Below the pieces are notes generated by a model. The model was given only the letters and a program-made list of their open reading frames with translations, had not been told where the DNA came from and searched no databases. DNA of 6,602 nucleotides, from NCBI GenBank assembly GCA_025927515.1, contig JAICLG010000176.1, positions 1 through 6,602 of the forward strand, given 5' to 3'. This stretch comes from Hyphomicrobium sp. (GTDB lineage Bacteria > Pseudomonadota > Alphaproteobacteria > Rhizobiales > Hyphomicrobiaceae). This document shows positions 1 to 5,297 of this stretch, piece by piece (the stretch's first letter is position 1; each line of letters begins with the position of its first letter). The position numbers and the translations under genes are program-made.

Positions 1-1245
1 GACCGCAGCGTTGCCTTCTTCGCCGTTCTTCGCGAGACCATCGAGAACTTCCGTGATGAGACGGCCGATCTCCTGGAACTCGGCGACGCCGAAGCCGCGC
101 GTCGTTCCGGCGGGCGACCCGAGACGGATGCCTGAGGTCACCATCGGCTTCTCGGGGTCGAACGGAATGCCGTTCTTGTTGCAGGTGATGTGTGCGCGGC
201 CGAGCGACTTTTCAGCCTTGGTGCCCGTGAGCTTCTTCGGGCGCAGATCGACAAGAATAAGATGCGTATCGGTTCCGCCCGAAACGAGCGCGAAACCGTT
301 CTGCACCATCACCTCACCGAGGGCGCGGGCATTATCCATGACGTTCTTGATGTAGACCTTGAAATCAGGACGCAGCGCTTCGCCGAAAGCGACCGCCTTA
401 GCGGCGATGACGTGCATCAGCGGGCCGCCCTGGATGCCGGGGAAGATCGCCGAGTTGATCTTCTTCGCAATATCCTCGTCGTTCGTCAGGATCATGCCGC
501 CGCGCGGACCGCGGAGCGTCTTGTGCGTGGTCGTCGTGACGACGTGGGCGTGCGGGAACGGGCTCGGAATGAGGCCGGCCGCGACGAGACCGGCGAAGTG
601 CGCCATGTCGACGAGGAACGTTGCGCCAACTTCATCCGCGATGGCGCGGAAGGCCGCGAAATCGATCTTTCTTGGATAGGCCGAACCGCCGGCGATGATG
701 ATGCGCGGCTTGTGCTCATGTGCGAGCTTCTTCACCTCGTCCATATCGATGAGGTGCGTGTCGGGCTTGACCATGTAGTGCACGGCCTTGAACCACTTGC
801 CCGACTGGTTGACGGGAGCGCCGTGCGTCAAGTGACCACCGGCTGCGAGCGACAAGCCAAGGATCGTGTCGCCGGGCTTGGCGAGGGCATTGAACACGCC
901 CTGGTTGGCCTGGCTGCCCGAGTTCGGCTGCACATTGGCGAACCCGCAGTTGAACAGCTTCTTGGCGCGGTCGATGGCAATTTCTTCGGCGATGTCGACG
1001 TACTGGCAGCCGCCGTAGTAGCGCTTGCCGGGGTAGCCTTCCGCATACTTGTTCGTCAGCACGGAGCCCGCGGCGTCGAGGACGGCCTGCGAAACGATAT
1101 TCTCAGACGCGATCAGTTCGATCTCGTGCTGCTGACGGCCAAACTCTTTCTGGATGGCGCTGAAAATTTCGGGATCGGTCTCCGAAACGTGGGCCTTGAA
1201 GAAGCGCGACGTCTGCGTATTTCCAGCGGCCGGTGCGGTCGACAT
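1..1245 (-). CDS. glyA: Serine hydroxymethyltransferase, 3' end cut by the window edge
   Basis: This cytosolic PLP enzyme interconverts serine plus tetrahydrofolate with glycine plus 5,10-methylene-THF, feeding one-carbon metabolism and supplying glycine. The frame is open for 415 codons from the ATG at 1245 to position 1 with no stop, so the gene continues beyond the left edge; given family lengths of about 417-435 residues, only a short tail should be missing. Visible hallmarks are IASEN near residues 45-49, NKYAEGYPGKRYYGG near 65-79, DMAHFAG at 213-219, the PLP-binding lysine K242 in TTTTHKTLRGPRGG, and the substrate-carboxylate arginine R374 in TSGIRLGSPAGTTRG. No key residue is missing. 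A good Shine-Dalgarno lies five bases before the ATG. It follows hemA on the same strand after 188 bp and probably has its own promoter. The identification is secure. Confidence 0.98.
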   Translation of the reverse strand, partial: MSTAPAAGNTQTSRFFKAHVSETDPEIFSAIQKEFGRQQHEIELIASENIVSQAVLDAAGSVLTNKYAEGYPGKRYYGGCQYVDIAEEIAIDRAKKLFNCGFANVQPNSGSQANQGVFNALAKPGDTILGLSLAAGGHLTHGAPVNQSGKWFKAVHYMVKPDTHLIDMDEVKKLAHEHKPRIIIAGGSAYPRKIDFAAFRAIADEVGATFLVDMAHFAGLVAAGLIPSPFPHAHVVTTTTHKTLRGPRGGMILTNDEDIAKKINSAIFPGIQGGPLMHVIAAKAVAFGEALRPDFKVYIKNVMDNARALGEVMVQNGFALVSGGTDTHLILVDLRPKKLTGTKAEKSLGRAHITCNKNGIPFDPEKPMVTSGIRLGSPAGTTRGFGVAEFQEIGRLITEVLDGLAKNGEEGNAAV

Positions 1246-1250
1246 GGGGG

Positions 1251-1257
1251 TTCCTCT
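1251..1257 (-). promoter_or_regulatory. glyA ribosome binding site
   Basis: On the minus strand AGAGGAA is followed by five C residues and then the ATG at 1245. This is a strong Shine-Dalgarno at normal spacing and supports that start codon. Confidence 0.8.
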
Positions 1258-1324
1258 GAGAAGGGATGATTTTAGACCTTACGCGCATCCGGGCCTCAAA
1301 TCCCAGGCGCACGCGCTTTCAACC

Positions 1325-1353
1325 ATAGTACGGGGTGAGACGCCAGCACTCAA
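1325..1353 (-). promoter_or_regulatory. Candidate sigma-70-type promoter of glyA
   Basis: Read on the minus strand, TTGAGT (1353-1348) and TACTAT (1330-1325) are separated by exactly 17 bp. Each hexamer matches four of six bases of the sigma-70 consensus. Transcription would start near 1317, giving a leader of roughly 70 nt before glyA. The leader is GC-rich and can fold weakly around GGG/CCC and GCGC segments, but I recognise no known riboswitch in it. This is motif matching only. Confidence 0.45.
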
Positions 1354-1381
1354 CTCCCCGAGCGGGTAGCGACGGCCGCGT

Positions 1382-1401
1382 AAAAACGGCGCGGAAACGC
1401 G
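1382..1401 (-). terminator. Weak candidate terminator after hemA
   Basis: About 35 nt past the hemA stop, the minus strand reads CGCG-TTTC-CGCG, then CCG, then five T. The four-pair stem and the three-base gap before the T run make it weak. A competing inverted repeat, GCCGCG (1375-1380) with CGCGGC (1398-1403), shares one arm, so the two folds exclude each other. It could reduce hemA read-through into glyA, or it could be chance in GC-rich DNA. Confidence 0.25.
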
Positions 1402-1433
1402 GCGACCTACACCAATGGCGGTCAGGCCGGAGC

Positions 1434-2663
1434 CTATTCGGCGGCGGCGAGGCTTTCCATGAGCGCCATCGGGCACTGAGACCAAAGCTCGGTCAGAGCG
1501 CCAACGAGATGCTCCATGTCGGCGTCGGAGTGCTGCGGCGACGGCGTCAGCCGCAACCGCTCGGTGCCACGCGGGACCGTCGGGTAATTGATCGGCTGGA
1601 CGTAAATGCCGTAGCGATCGAGCAGAACGTCCGTCAACGCCTTGCAGCGGACCGGGTCGGCTACGAGGACGGGCACGATATGGCTCGGACCGGACATCAC
1701 CGGAATATCGGCGATCGTGAGGCGCGTCTTCAGGGCGCGGGCGCGCTCCTGATGGCGCTCGCGCTCGATCGAGCTCGATTTCAAATGCCGGATCGACGCG
1801 ACGGCGCCAGCGGCAATCGCGGGAGCGAGCGAGGTCGTGAAAATGAAGCCTGGTGCGTAGGAGCGGATCGCATCGCAGATGGTGCGCGACGCGGCGATGT
1901 ACCCGCCCATGACGCCAAAGCCCTTAGCGAGCGTCCCGTTGATGATGTCGATGCGGTGCATGACGCCATCGCGTTCGGCGACGCCGCCGCCACGCGGACC
2001 ATACAGGCCGACGGCGTGCACTTCGTCGAGATAGGTCAGGGCGTTGTACTTTTTGGCGAGATCGCAAATGGCGCCGATCGGGGCGATATGCCCGTCCATC
2101 GAATAGACGCTCTCGAAGGCGATGATTTTCGGCGTTTCGAGTGGAACTTTTCTCAGGCAGGCTTCGAGATCGGCGAGATCGTTATGCTGGAAAATGTGCT
2201 TCGGGCCGCGACCGTTGCGGATGCCCGCGATCATCGATGCGTGATTCTTCTCGTCTGAGAAAATGATGCATCCGGGAAGAAGCTGCGAGAGCGTCGACAG
2301 CGCGGCTTCGTTGGCGACGAATGCGGACGTAAAGACGAGCGCGCATTCCTTCTGATGGAGATCGGCTAGTTCGCGCTCGAGTTCGACATGGTAGTGCGTC
2401 GTGCCGGCAATGTTGCGGGTCCCGCCGGAACCGGCGCCGACTCGGTCGATGGCTTCATGCATGGCGGCGAGAACGGCCGGATGCTGGCCCATGCCGAGAT
2501 AATCGTTGGAGCACCAGACCGTAATCGGCTTGATGCCTTCGCCCTTGATAACTTCGGCTTTCGGAAAGGCGCCACGGCGACGCTTAACGTCGGCGAAAGT
2601 GCGGTAGCGGCCCTCGCGCTTGACGGCATCGAGGGCATCGGCGAGCTTTTGCTCATAGGTCAT
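1434..2663 (-). CDS. hemA: 5-aminolevulinate synthase
   Basis: This PLP enzyme of the alpha-oxoamine synthase family condenses glycine with succinyl-CoA to give 5-aminolevulinate, CoA and CO2, the first committed step of haem and other tetrapyrroles by the C4 pathway used in alphaproteobacteria. The protein is 409 residues, the usual bacterial length. Visible motifs are CSNDYLGMG at 51-59, the glycine-rich GAGSGGTRNIAGT at 76-88, ESVYSMDG at 184-191, LDEVHAVG at 212-219 with the PLP-ring aspartate D213 and stacking H216, and the PLP lysine K247 in NGTLAKGFG. The extended VKRRRGAFP stretch near residues 26-34 and the acceptor-binding pattern favour ALAS over the related KBL and BioF enzymes. 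A Cys-Pro pair lies at 397-398. The start is the ATG at 2663; its Shine-Dalgarno is modest (GGGA, seven bases upstream). It lies between ldtP and glyA on the same strand. Confidence 0.96.
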   Translation of the reverse strand: MTYEQKLADALDAVKREGRYRTFADVKRRRGAFPKAEVIKGEGIKPITVWCSNDYLGMGQHPAVLAAMHEAIDRVGAGSGGTRNIAGTTHYHVELERELADLHQKECALVFTSAFVANEAALSTLSQLLPGCIIFSDEKNHASMIAGIRNGRGPKHIFQHNDLADLEACLRKVPLETPKIIAFESVYSMDGHIAPIGAICDLAKKYNALTYLDEVHAVGLYGPRGGGVAERDGVMHRIDIINGTLAKGFGVMGGYIAASRTICDAIRSYAPGFIFTTSLAPAIAAGAVASIRHLKSSSIERERHQERARALKTRLTIADIPVMSGPSHIVPVLVADPVRCKALTDVLLDRYGIYVQPINYPTVPRGTERLRLTPSPQHSDADMEHLVGALTELWSQCPMALMESLAAAE

Positions 2664-2870
2664 TAGACGGTCCCGCTCCCAAAAGCACAGCGTTCATTAT
2701 TTTAGATCCTTTATGGCTCGCTTGAACGCCGAGAGCCAGTGGTCATTCGTCGCGCTGTTCTTAAAATTTTGGACATGCCGGACGCTGATAGAAATCACGC
2801 ATTTATTTCCAAGGATTTAGAAGGTTCCGTGGCGGCGGGCGGACAAATTGCGCCCTGGGAATGGCAGCTG
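2664..2870 (-). promoter_or_regulatory. Spacer upstream of hemA, presumed hemA promoter region
   Basis: This is the left and larger part of the 251 bp between the ldtP stop and the hemA start. The half nearest hemA is AT-rich and includes TAAAAT (minus strand, 2704-2699) about 36 bp before the ATG, a possible -10 element without a convincing -35. An AAAATTTT palindrome is at 2763-2770. I see no clear FNR-type TTGAT-N4-ATCAA site and no credible small gene. hemA probably has its own promoter here, but I cannot place it. Confidence 0.35.
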
Positions 2871-2907
2871 CCTCGTTGGGCCGGCGCCGAACGCAGCGCC
2901 CACGAGG
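2871..2907 (-). terminator. Strong hairpin just after ldtP, probable transcript 3' end
   Basis: The arms CCTCGTTGG (2871-2879) and CCACGAGG (2900-2907) pair with one bulged base, and GC-rich inner bases (GCGC/GCGC or GGGC/GCCC) can extend the stem. It begins about eight bases past the ldtP stop, a typical place for a terminator or a 3'-end stabilising stem. No T tract follows on the minus strand, so it is not a classical intrinsic terminator. It may work with Rho or protect the 3' end. The perfect palindrome GGCAGCTGCC (2863-2872) overlaps its left edge. Confidence 0.4.
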
Positions 2908-2914
2908 ATGCCGC

Positions 2915-4255
2915 TCAATAGTCGGAGGCGACGTCGCCTATTCCGTCCTTCTCGTAGATGTCGCGACGGAACTGTACGACGCCGTCGGCCGTCGCCCAAG
3001 CGCTGATATAGACGAAGAGCAACTGCACCGGCTTTTTGAGGCGCAGATCCAGGCGTTCGCCTGTCGTTTTCATCGATGCGATTCGCTCAGCATCCCAGCC
3101 CTTTTGCCCGGCAAGCAGCCAGGCCGCGAGATTTTCGATGTTGTGAACGCGAATGCAGCCTGAGCTCTCAGAGCGGAAGTTGCGCCCGAAAATCCGGTCC
3201 GAGGGCGTATCGTGCATGTAAACGGAATGGGCGCTGTTGAAGTTGATCTTGAGGAAGCCCAGCGGATTTTCCTTACCCGGCTGCTGACTGTAGCTGTACG
3301 TGCCCGGCTTGACCTTTTCCCAGTCGATTTTGGTCGGATCGACCTTTTTGCCGTTGGCATACGCGTCGATCCCGAACTTCAAGAGAACATTCTGGCCTTT
3401 CGCCTGCATCTCGCGACCGCGCGGGATCAGATCTTCCGCAATGACGGTCGGCGGCAGGCGCCAGACCGGATTGAAGCTCAGGTCCGTGATGGGCGTATGC
3501 AGCAAAGGCGTCGGGCGGTCCGGTTTGCCGACGACGCCGGCGTAACGCGCAACAATCTGACCGTTCTGGACCGCTTCGATCTGGGCCGCAGGGATGTTGA
3601 CGACCACGTATTTTTTGGCGGTCGTCGGCACTGCCTGTTCCAGCCGGGTCAGATTGACCTTCAACTGCTTCAGACGTGCGTCCGCCGGAACGTTGAGAGC
3701 CACGATGGTGCGCTTGTCGGCGATGCCGGTCGGGGTCAGACCATTGGAGGCCTGGAACCGCTGCAGAGCCTTCTCGACGCTGTAGTCGAAGTAGGTCGAG
3801 GATGTATTGCCGTCGGTCAGATCGCCGGAAGCGGTGAGGCGCTTTCTGAGAAGGCCGACGGAAGGATCATTGCTACCGTATTGCAACATGCTGCCCCGAG
3901 CCGTCCGGTTGGGGGGCACGGGTATTTGCGGCCAGCCGCCCTGGGCCACAATGTCAGTGTAGCGTTTGACCGCAAGCTTCGTCGCCGCGATGTTGGCTTT
4001 CGACAGCGTGGCGAAGCCTTTGGGAGGATTGGCTTCCCATTCGCGGACGAATGCGAGGTCGTAGGTGCTCGAAGCCGTACTCGGGCCGTCGCCGACAGGG
4101 CCAAACTGGATGGAACCCGTGTCCTGCGCGGCGGCACGGCCGAATCCGAGGCAGCCCGCACCCGACGCGATGATGAAGCCGAGAGCCAGCACGGTCGCCA
4201 GGAAAGTCCGGCCTGCGTGCTGCGCGAATTCCACTGCCGCTGTCGATCGGCGCAC
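2915..4255 (-). CDS. ldtP: Exported L,D-transpeptidase (YkuD domain), LdtP-like
   Basis: The predicted product forms 3-3 cross-links or other L,D-bonds in peptidoglycan in the periplasm. From the GTG at 4255 it has 446 residues. Residues 1-43 form a signal peptide: an arginine-containing n-region (VRRS), a hydrophobic core near 17-38 and a likely cleavage after AAA before QD. A peptidoglycan-binding-like helical domain follows at about 123-188 (LLRKRL through GIADKRTIVALN). The YkuD catalytic domain starts near 214 (KYVVVNIP) and carries HSVYMHD (343-349) and the nucleophile motif SSGCIRVHN with C367. The layout resembles the LdtD/YcbB group. The frame also opens at a GTG at 4381 (488 aa), but that start lacks a Shine-Dalgarno and would put about 60 residues before the hydrophobic core, whereas 4255 has GAGGGG five bases upstream. 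It follows ldtR, as in Liberibacter and rhizobia, and is a probable LdtR target. Confidence 0.93.
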   Translation of the reverse strand: MRRSTAAVEFAQHAGRTFLATVLALGFIIASGAGCLGFGRAAAQDTGSIQFGPVGDGPSTASSTYDLAFVREWEANPPKGFATLSKANIAATKLAVKRYTDIVAQGGWPQIPVPPNRTARGSMLQYGSNDPSVGLLRKRLTASGDLTDGNTSSTYFDYSVEKALQRFQASNGLTPTGIADKRTIVALNVPADARLKQLKVNLTRLEQAVPTTAKKYVVVNIPAAQIEAVQNGQIVARYAGVVGKPDRPTPLLHTPITDLSFNPVWRLPPTVIAEDLIPRGREMQAKGQNVLLKFGIDAYANGKKVDPTKIDWEKVKPGTYSYSQQPGKENPLGFLKINFNSAHSVYMHDTPSDRIFGRNFRSESSGCIRVHNIENLAAWLLAGQKGWDAERIASMKTTGERLDLRLKKPVQLLFVYISAWATADGVVQFRRDIYEKDGIGDVASDY

Positions 4256-4260
4256 GATGT

Positions 4261-4266
4261 CCCCTC
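4261..4266 (-). promoter_or_regulatory. ribosome binding site deciding the ldtP start
   Basis: GAGGGG on the minus strand is followed by five bases and the GTG at 4255. It is the best Shine-Dalgarno near any in-frame start and gives a normal signal peptide, so it favours the 446-residue product over the upstream GTG at 4381. Confidence 0.6.
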
Positions 4267-4290
4267 GCCCCGCTTGAATTTGCAGCTTCA

Positions 4291-4309
4291 GCTTCCGCTT
4301 GCCGGAAGC
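4291..4309 (-). repeat. Perfect 7 bp inverted repeat in the ldtP leader
   Basis: GCTTCCG (4291-4297) and CGGAAGC (4303-4309) are perfect complements around a five-base loop. The element lies 36-54 bases upstream of the preferred ldtP start. It could be an mRNA leader hairpin or an operator for a dimeric regulator. If translation began at the GTG at 4381 instead, it would be coding. Confidence 0.4.
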
Positions 4310-4365
4310 CGCCCGGCAGGGCAGGCAAGATTGGTTAACGAATTCCGCCCGCAATGTCGGCTCGT

Positions 4366-4440
4366 CCAAAAACCGGGGCACTCTAGGTTCGCGATCCGCT
4401 CAGTACGAGTTTTTTCGGGATGCTCATCTTCGGTTTTTGG
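4366..4440. repeat. Spaced 10 bp inverted repeat upstream of ldtP
   Basis: CCAAAAACCG at 4366-4375 has its exact reverse complement CGGTTTTTGG at 4431-4440. The arms start 65 bp apart, about six helical turns. The position between the ldtR terminator and ldtP makes a paired regulator site possible. The low-complexity core means chance is not excluded. Confidence 0.4.
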
Positions 4441-4482
4441 GGTAGCGCGCCCTGTCGGCAACATTTTCGCCGGATGACAACG

Positions 4483-4515
4483 AAAAAAGGCCGCCCGCAG
4501 ATACGCGGAACGGCC
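4483..4515 (-). terminator. Intrinsic terminator of ldtR
   Basis: On the minus strand, GGCCG (4515-4511) opens a stem closed by CGGCC (4493-4489). Inner CCGC/GCGG pairs and one bulge bring it to about ten base pairs around the loop GTATCT. A run of six T follows directly (4488-4483). It lies about 58 bp past the ldtR stop and is a textbook Rho-independent terminator, which implies that ldtR and ldtP are separate transcription units. Confidence 0.88.
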
Positions 4516-4572
4516 CTGAACATTTTGAAATCGCTCGGCTCTCACGTGATCCGGCGGGCCCGAATCAGGACC

Positions 4573-5082
4573 TTAGAGACGATAGCGGATCTGATCCGAC
4601 CAGAAGCGCTCGAGACGGACAAGCGCCTTGTTCAATCCCTTGACGTCGTCGCCCGAAACTTCGCCCACCGTTTGAACGGAGCCGAGCTGGCGCAAATACA
4701 GTTTGCTGACGATATCGCGCGCCTCGTGACCCTTGTCCGTCAGGCTTACACGCACCGACCGGCGATCGGTGTCCGACCGCTTGTAGTGGATGTAGCCCAT
4801 GTCCACGAGTTTCTTCAGGTTATAGGAGACGTTGGAGCCGAGATAATAACCGCGGGTCTTCAACTCGCCCGCCGTCAGCTCGCTTTCGCCGATATTGTAG
4901 AGCAGCAAAGCCTGCACACTGTTGAGTTCAGCTCCACCCTGGCGATCAAATTCGTCCTTGATGACATCGAGAAGGAGACGATGAAGTCGTTCGATCAATC
5001 GCAATGCCTGCAAATATTCGCCGCGAAAGCCTTCTTCCTGTACCGGCGCCCGTTGACGGGCCACTTCATACGTTAAACTCAT
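4573..5082 (-). CDS. ldtR: MarR-family transcriptional regulator, LdtR-like
   Basis: This is a 169-residue winged helix-turn-helix protein expected to bind DNA as a dimer. Helical dimerisation segments lie at the N terminus (about 20-47) and C terminus (about 145-165). The DNA-binding core spans about 52-95 (ELNSVQALLLYNIGESELTA, then GSNVSYNLKKLVDMGY), and the wing is HYKRSDTDRRSVRVSLTDKG at 99-118, with the D-x-R-R signature of the MarR family. The sequence and the adjacent ldtP match LdtR of 'Candidatus Liberibacter asiaticus' and Sinorhizobium meliloti, described as an activator of ldtP that also binds its own promoter and mediates osmotic stress tolerance. The ATG at 5082 has GAGG seven bases upstream. 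A strong terminator follows the gene. The MarR class is certain; the LdtR name rests on recalled similarity plus gene order. Confidence 0.93.
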   Translation of the reverse strand: MSLTYEVARQRAPVQEEGFRGEYLQALRLIERLHRLLLDVIKDEFDRQGGAELNSVQALLLYNIGESELTAGELKTRGYYLGSNVSYNLKKLVDMGYIHYKRSDTDRRSVRVSLTDKGHEARDIVSKLYLRQLGSVQTVGEVSGDDVKGLNKALVRLERFWSDQIRYRL

Positions 5083-5108
5083 AACGCTGCCTCACACTGT
5101 TTGACGCC

Positions 5109-5126
5109 ACCCGGTTTGCCCCGGGT
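5109..5126 (-). repeat. Inverted repeat in the ldtR leader
   Basis: ACCCGG (5109-5114) and CCGGGT (5121-5126) are exact complements around six bases. It lies 15 bp upstream of the GAGG ribosome binding site (5090-5093), within a leader or the promoter. It could be a short mRNA hairpin or a protein-binding palindrome. Confidence 0.35.
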
Positions 5127-5132
5127 TTTGAC

Positions 5133-5173
5133 AAATAGATAATACGAAGCCCTGAATTTCGCCTAAATAGATA
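5133..5173. repeat. Direct repeat AAATAGATA upstream of ldtR
   Basis: Two identical nonamers start at 5133 and 5165, 32 bp apart, which is close to three turns of B-DNA, so both face the same side of the helix. Each overlaps a -10-like hexamer on the minus strand. This arrangement suits a regulator binding twice at the ldtR promoter, possibly LdtR itself; no copy is obvious upstream of ldtP. Confidence 0.4.
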
Positions 5174-5276
5174 TAGTAAAAGAATAGTACCGGGGTGATT
5201 TCGAAACGCTCTTTTAACTAGCGGCCCTCGGATTTTATCAACATAGTCAAAATTGCGATAACGCGCCGATTCAAAT

Positions 5277-5290
5277 TGTCGGTAACGACA
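5277..5290 (-). terminator. Small hairpin just after the acyl-CoA hydrolase gene
   Basis: TGTCG (5277-5281) and CGACA (5286-5290) are perfect complements around four bases and lie seven bases past the stop codon of the upstream gene. Outer TTCA/TGAA bases may extend the stem across an internal loop. The bases after it on the minus strand (ATTTGAA) are only mildly T-rich, so it is at best a weak terminator. Confidence 0.25.
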
Positions 5291-5297
5291 TCTGAAA

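Larger units (their letters stand above)
4256..4482 (-). promoter_or_regulatory. ldtP promoter and leader region
   Basis: The gap between the ldtR stop and the ldtP start is about 317 bp. The part nearer ldtR holds the ldtR terminator; this remaining part must hold the ldtP promoter, because the terminator cuts off read-through. It contains an inverted repeat CCAAAAACCG/CGGTTTTTGG (4366-4375 and 4431-4440), a T6 run at 4410-4415 and a hairpin nearer the gene. Possible -35 elements on the minus strand (TTGTCA near 4479, TTGCCG near 4462) have no good -10 partner at 17 bp, which would fit a promoter needing an activator, but this is inference. Confidence 0.45.
5083..5297 (-). promoter_or_regulatory. 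AT-rich ldtR promoter region
   Basis: This 215 bp spacer is visibly more AT-rich than the surrounding genes, especially from about 5128 to 5220. It holds two copies of AAATAGATA (5133-5141, 5165-5173), -10-like hexamers on the minus strand (TATTAT 5144-5139, TACTAT 5178-5173) without convincing -35 partners, a leader inverted repeat at 5109-5126, a GANTC site (GATTC, 5268-5272, a possible CcrM methylation site) and a small hairpin behind the upstream gene. The ldtR promoter and probably an autoregulatory operator lie here, but I cannot fix the transcription start. Confidence 0.5.

Noticed and set aside
190..1269. Plus-strand open frame of 359 codons
   Set aside because: It is antisense to glyA, whose conserved motifs fill the opposite strand. 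The translation is rich in Arg, Asp and Val in the way typical of GC-rich shadow frames and shows no domain.
1246..1324. Riboswitch ahead of glyA
   Set aside because: A folate, glycine or SAM riboswitch was considered because of the gene's role. The leader is only about 70 nt and shows no consensus I recognise.
1335..2258. Plus-strand open frame of 307 codons
   Set aside because: Antisense to hemA over nearly its whole length, with no recognisable motif and the same compositional bias.
2739..2921. Small plus-strand frame of 60 codons in the hemA-ldtP spacer
   Set aside because: GTG start without a clear ribosome binding site, no recognisable domain, convergent with and overlapping the ldtP end, and it crosses the strong hairpin at 2871-2907.
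3212..4477. Plus-strand open frame of 421 codons
   Set aside because: Antisense to ldtP. The signal peptide, YkuD motif and ribosome binding site all support the minus strand; this frame shows no family features.
4420..5076. Plus-strand open frame of 218 codons
   Set aside because: It runs through the ldtR terminator and antisense to ldtR, and resembles no known protein.
5128..5156. TTGACA on the plus strand at 5128-5133 as a -35 element
   Set aside because: No plausible -10 lies 16-18 bp downstream, and no plus-strand gene follows.
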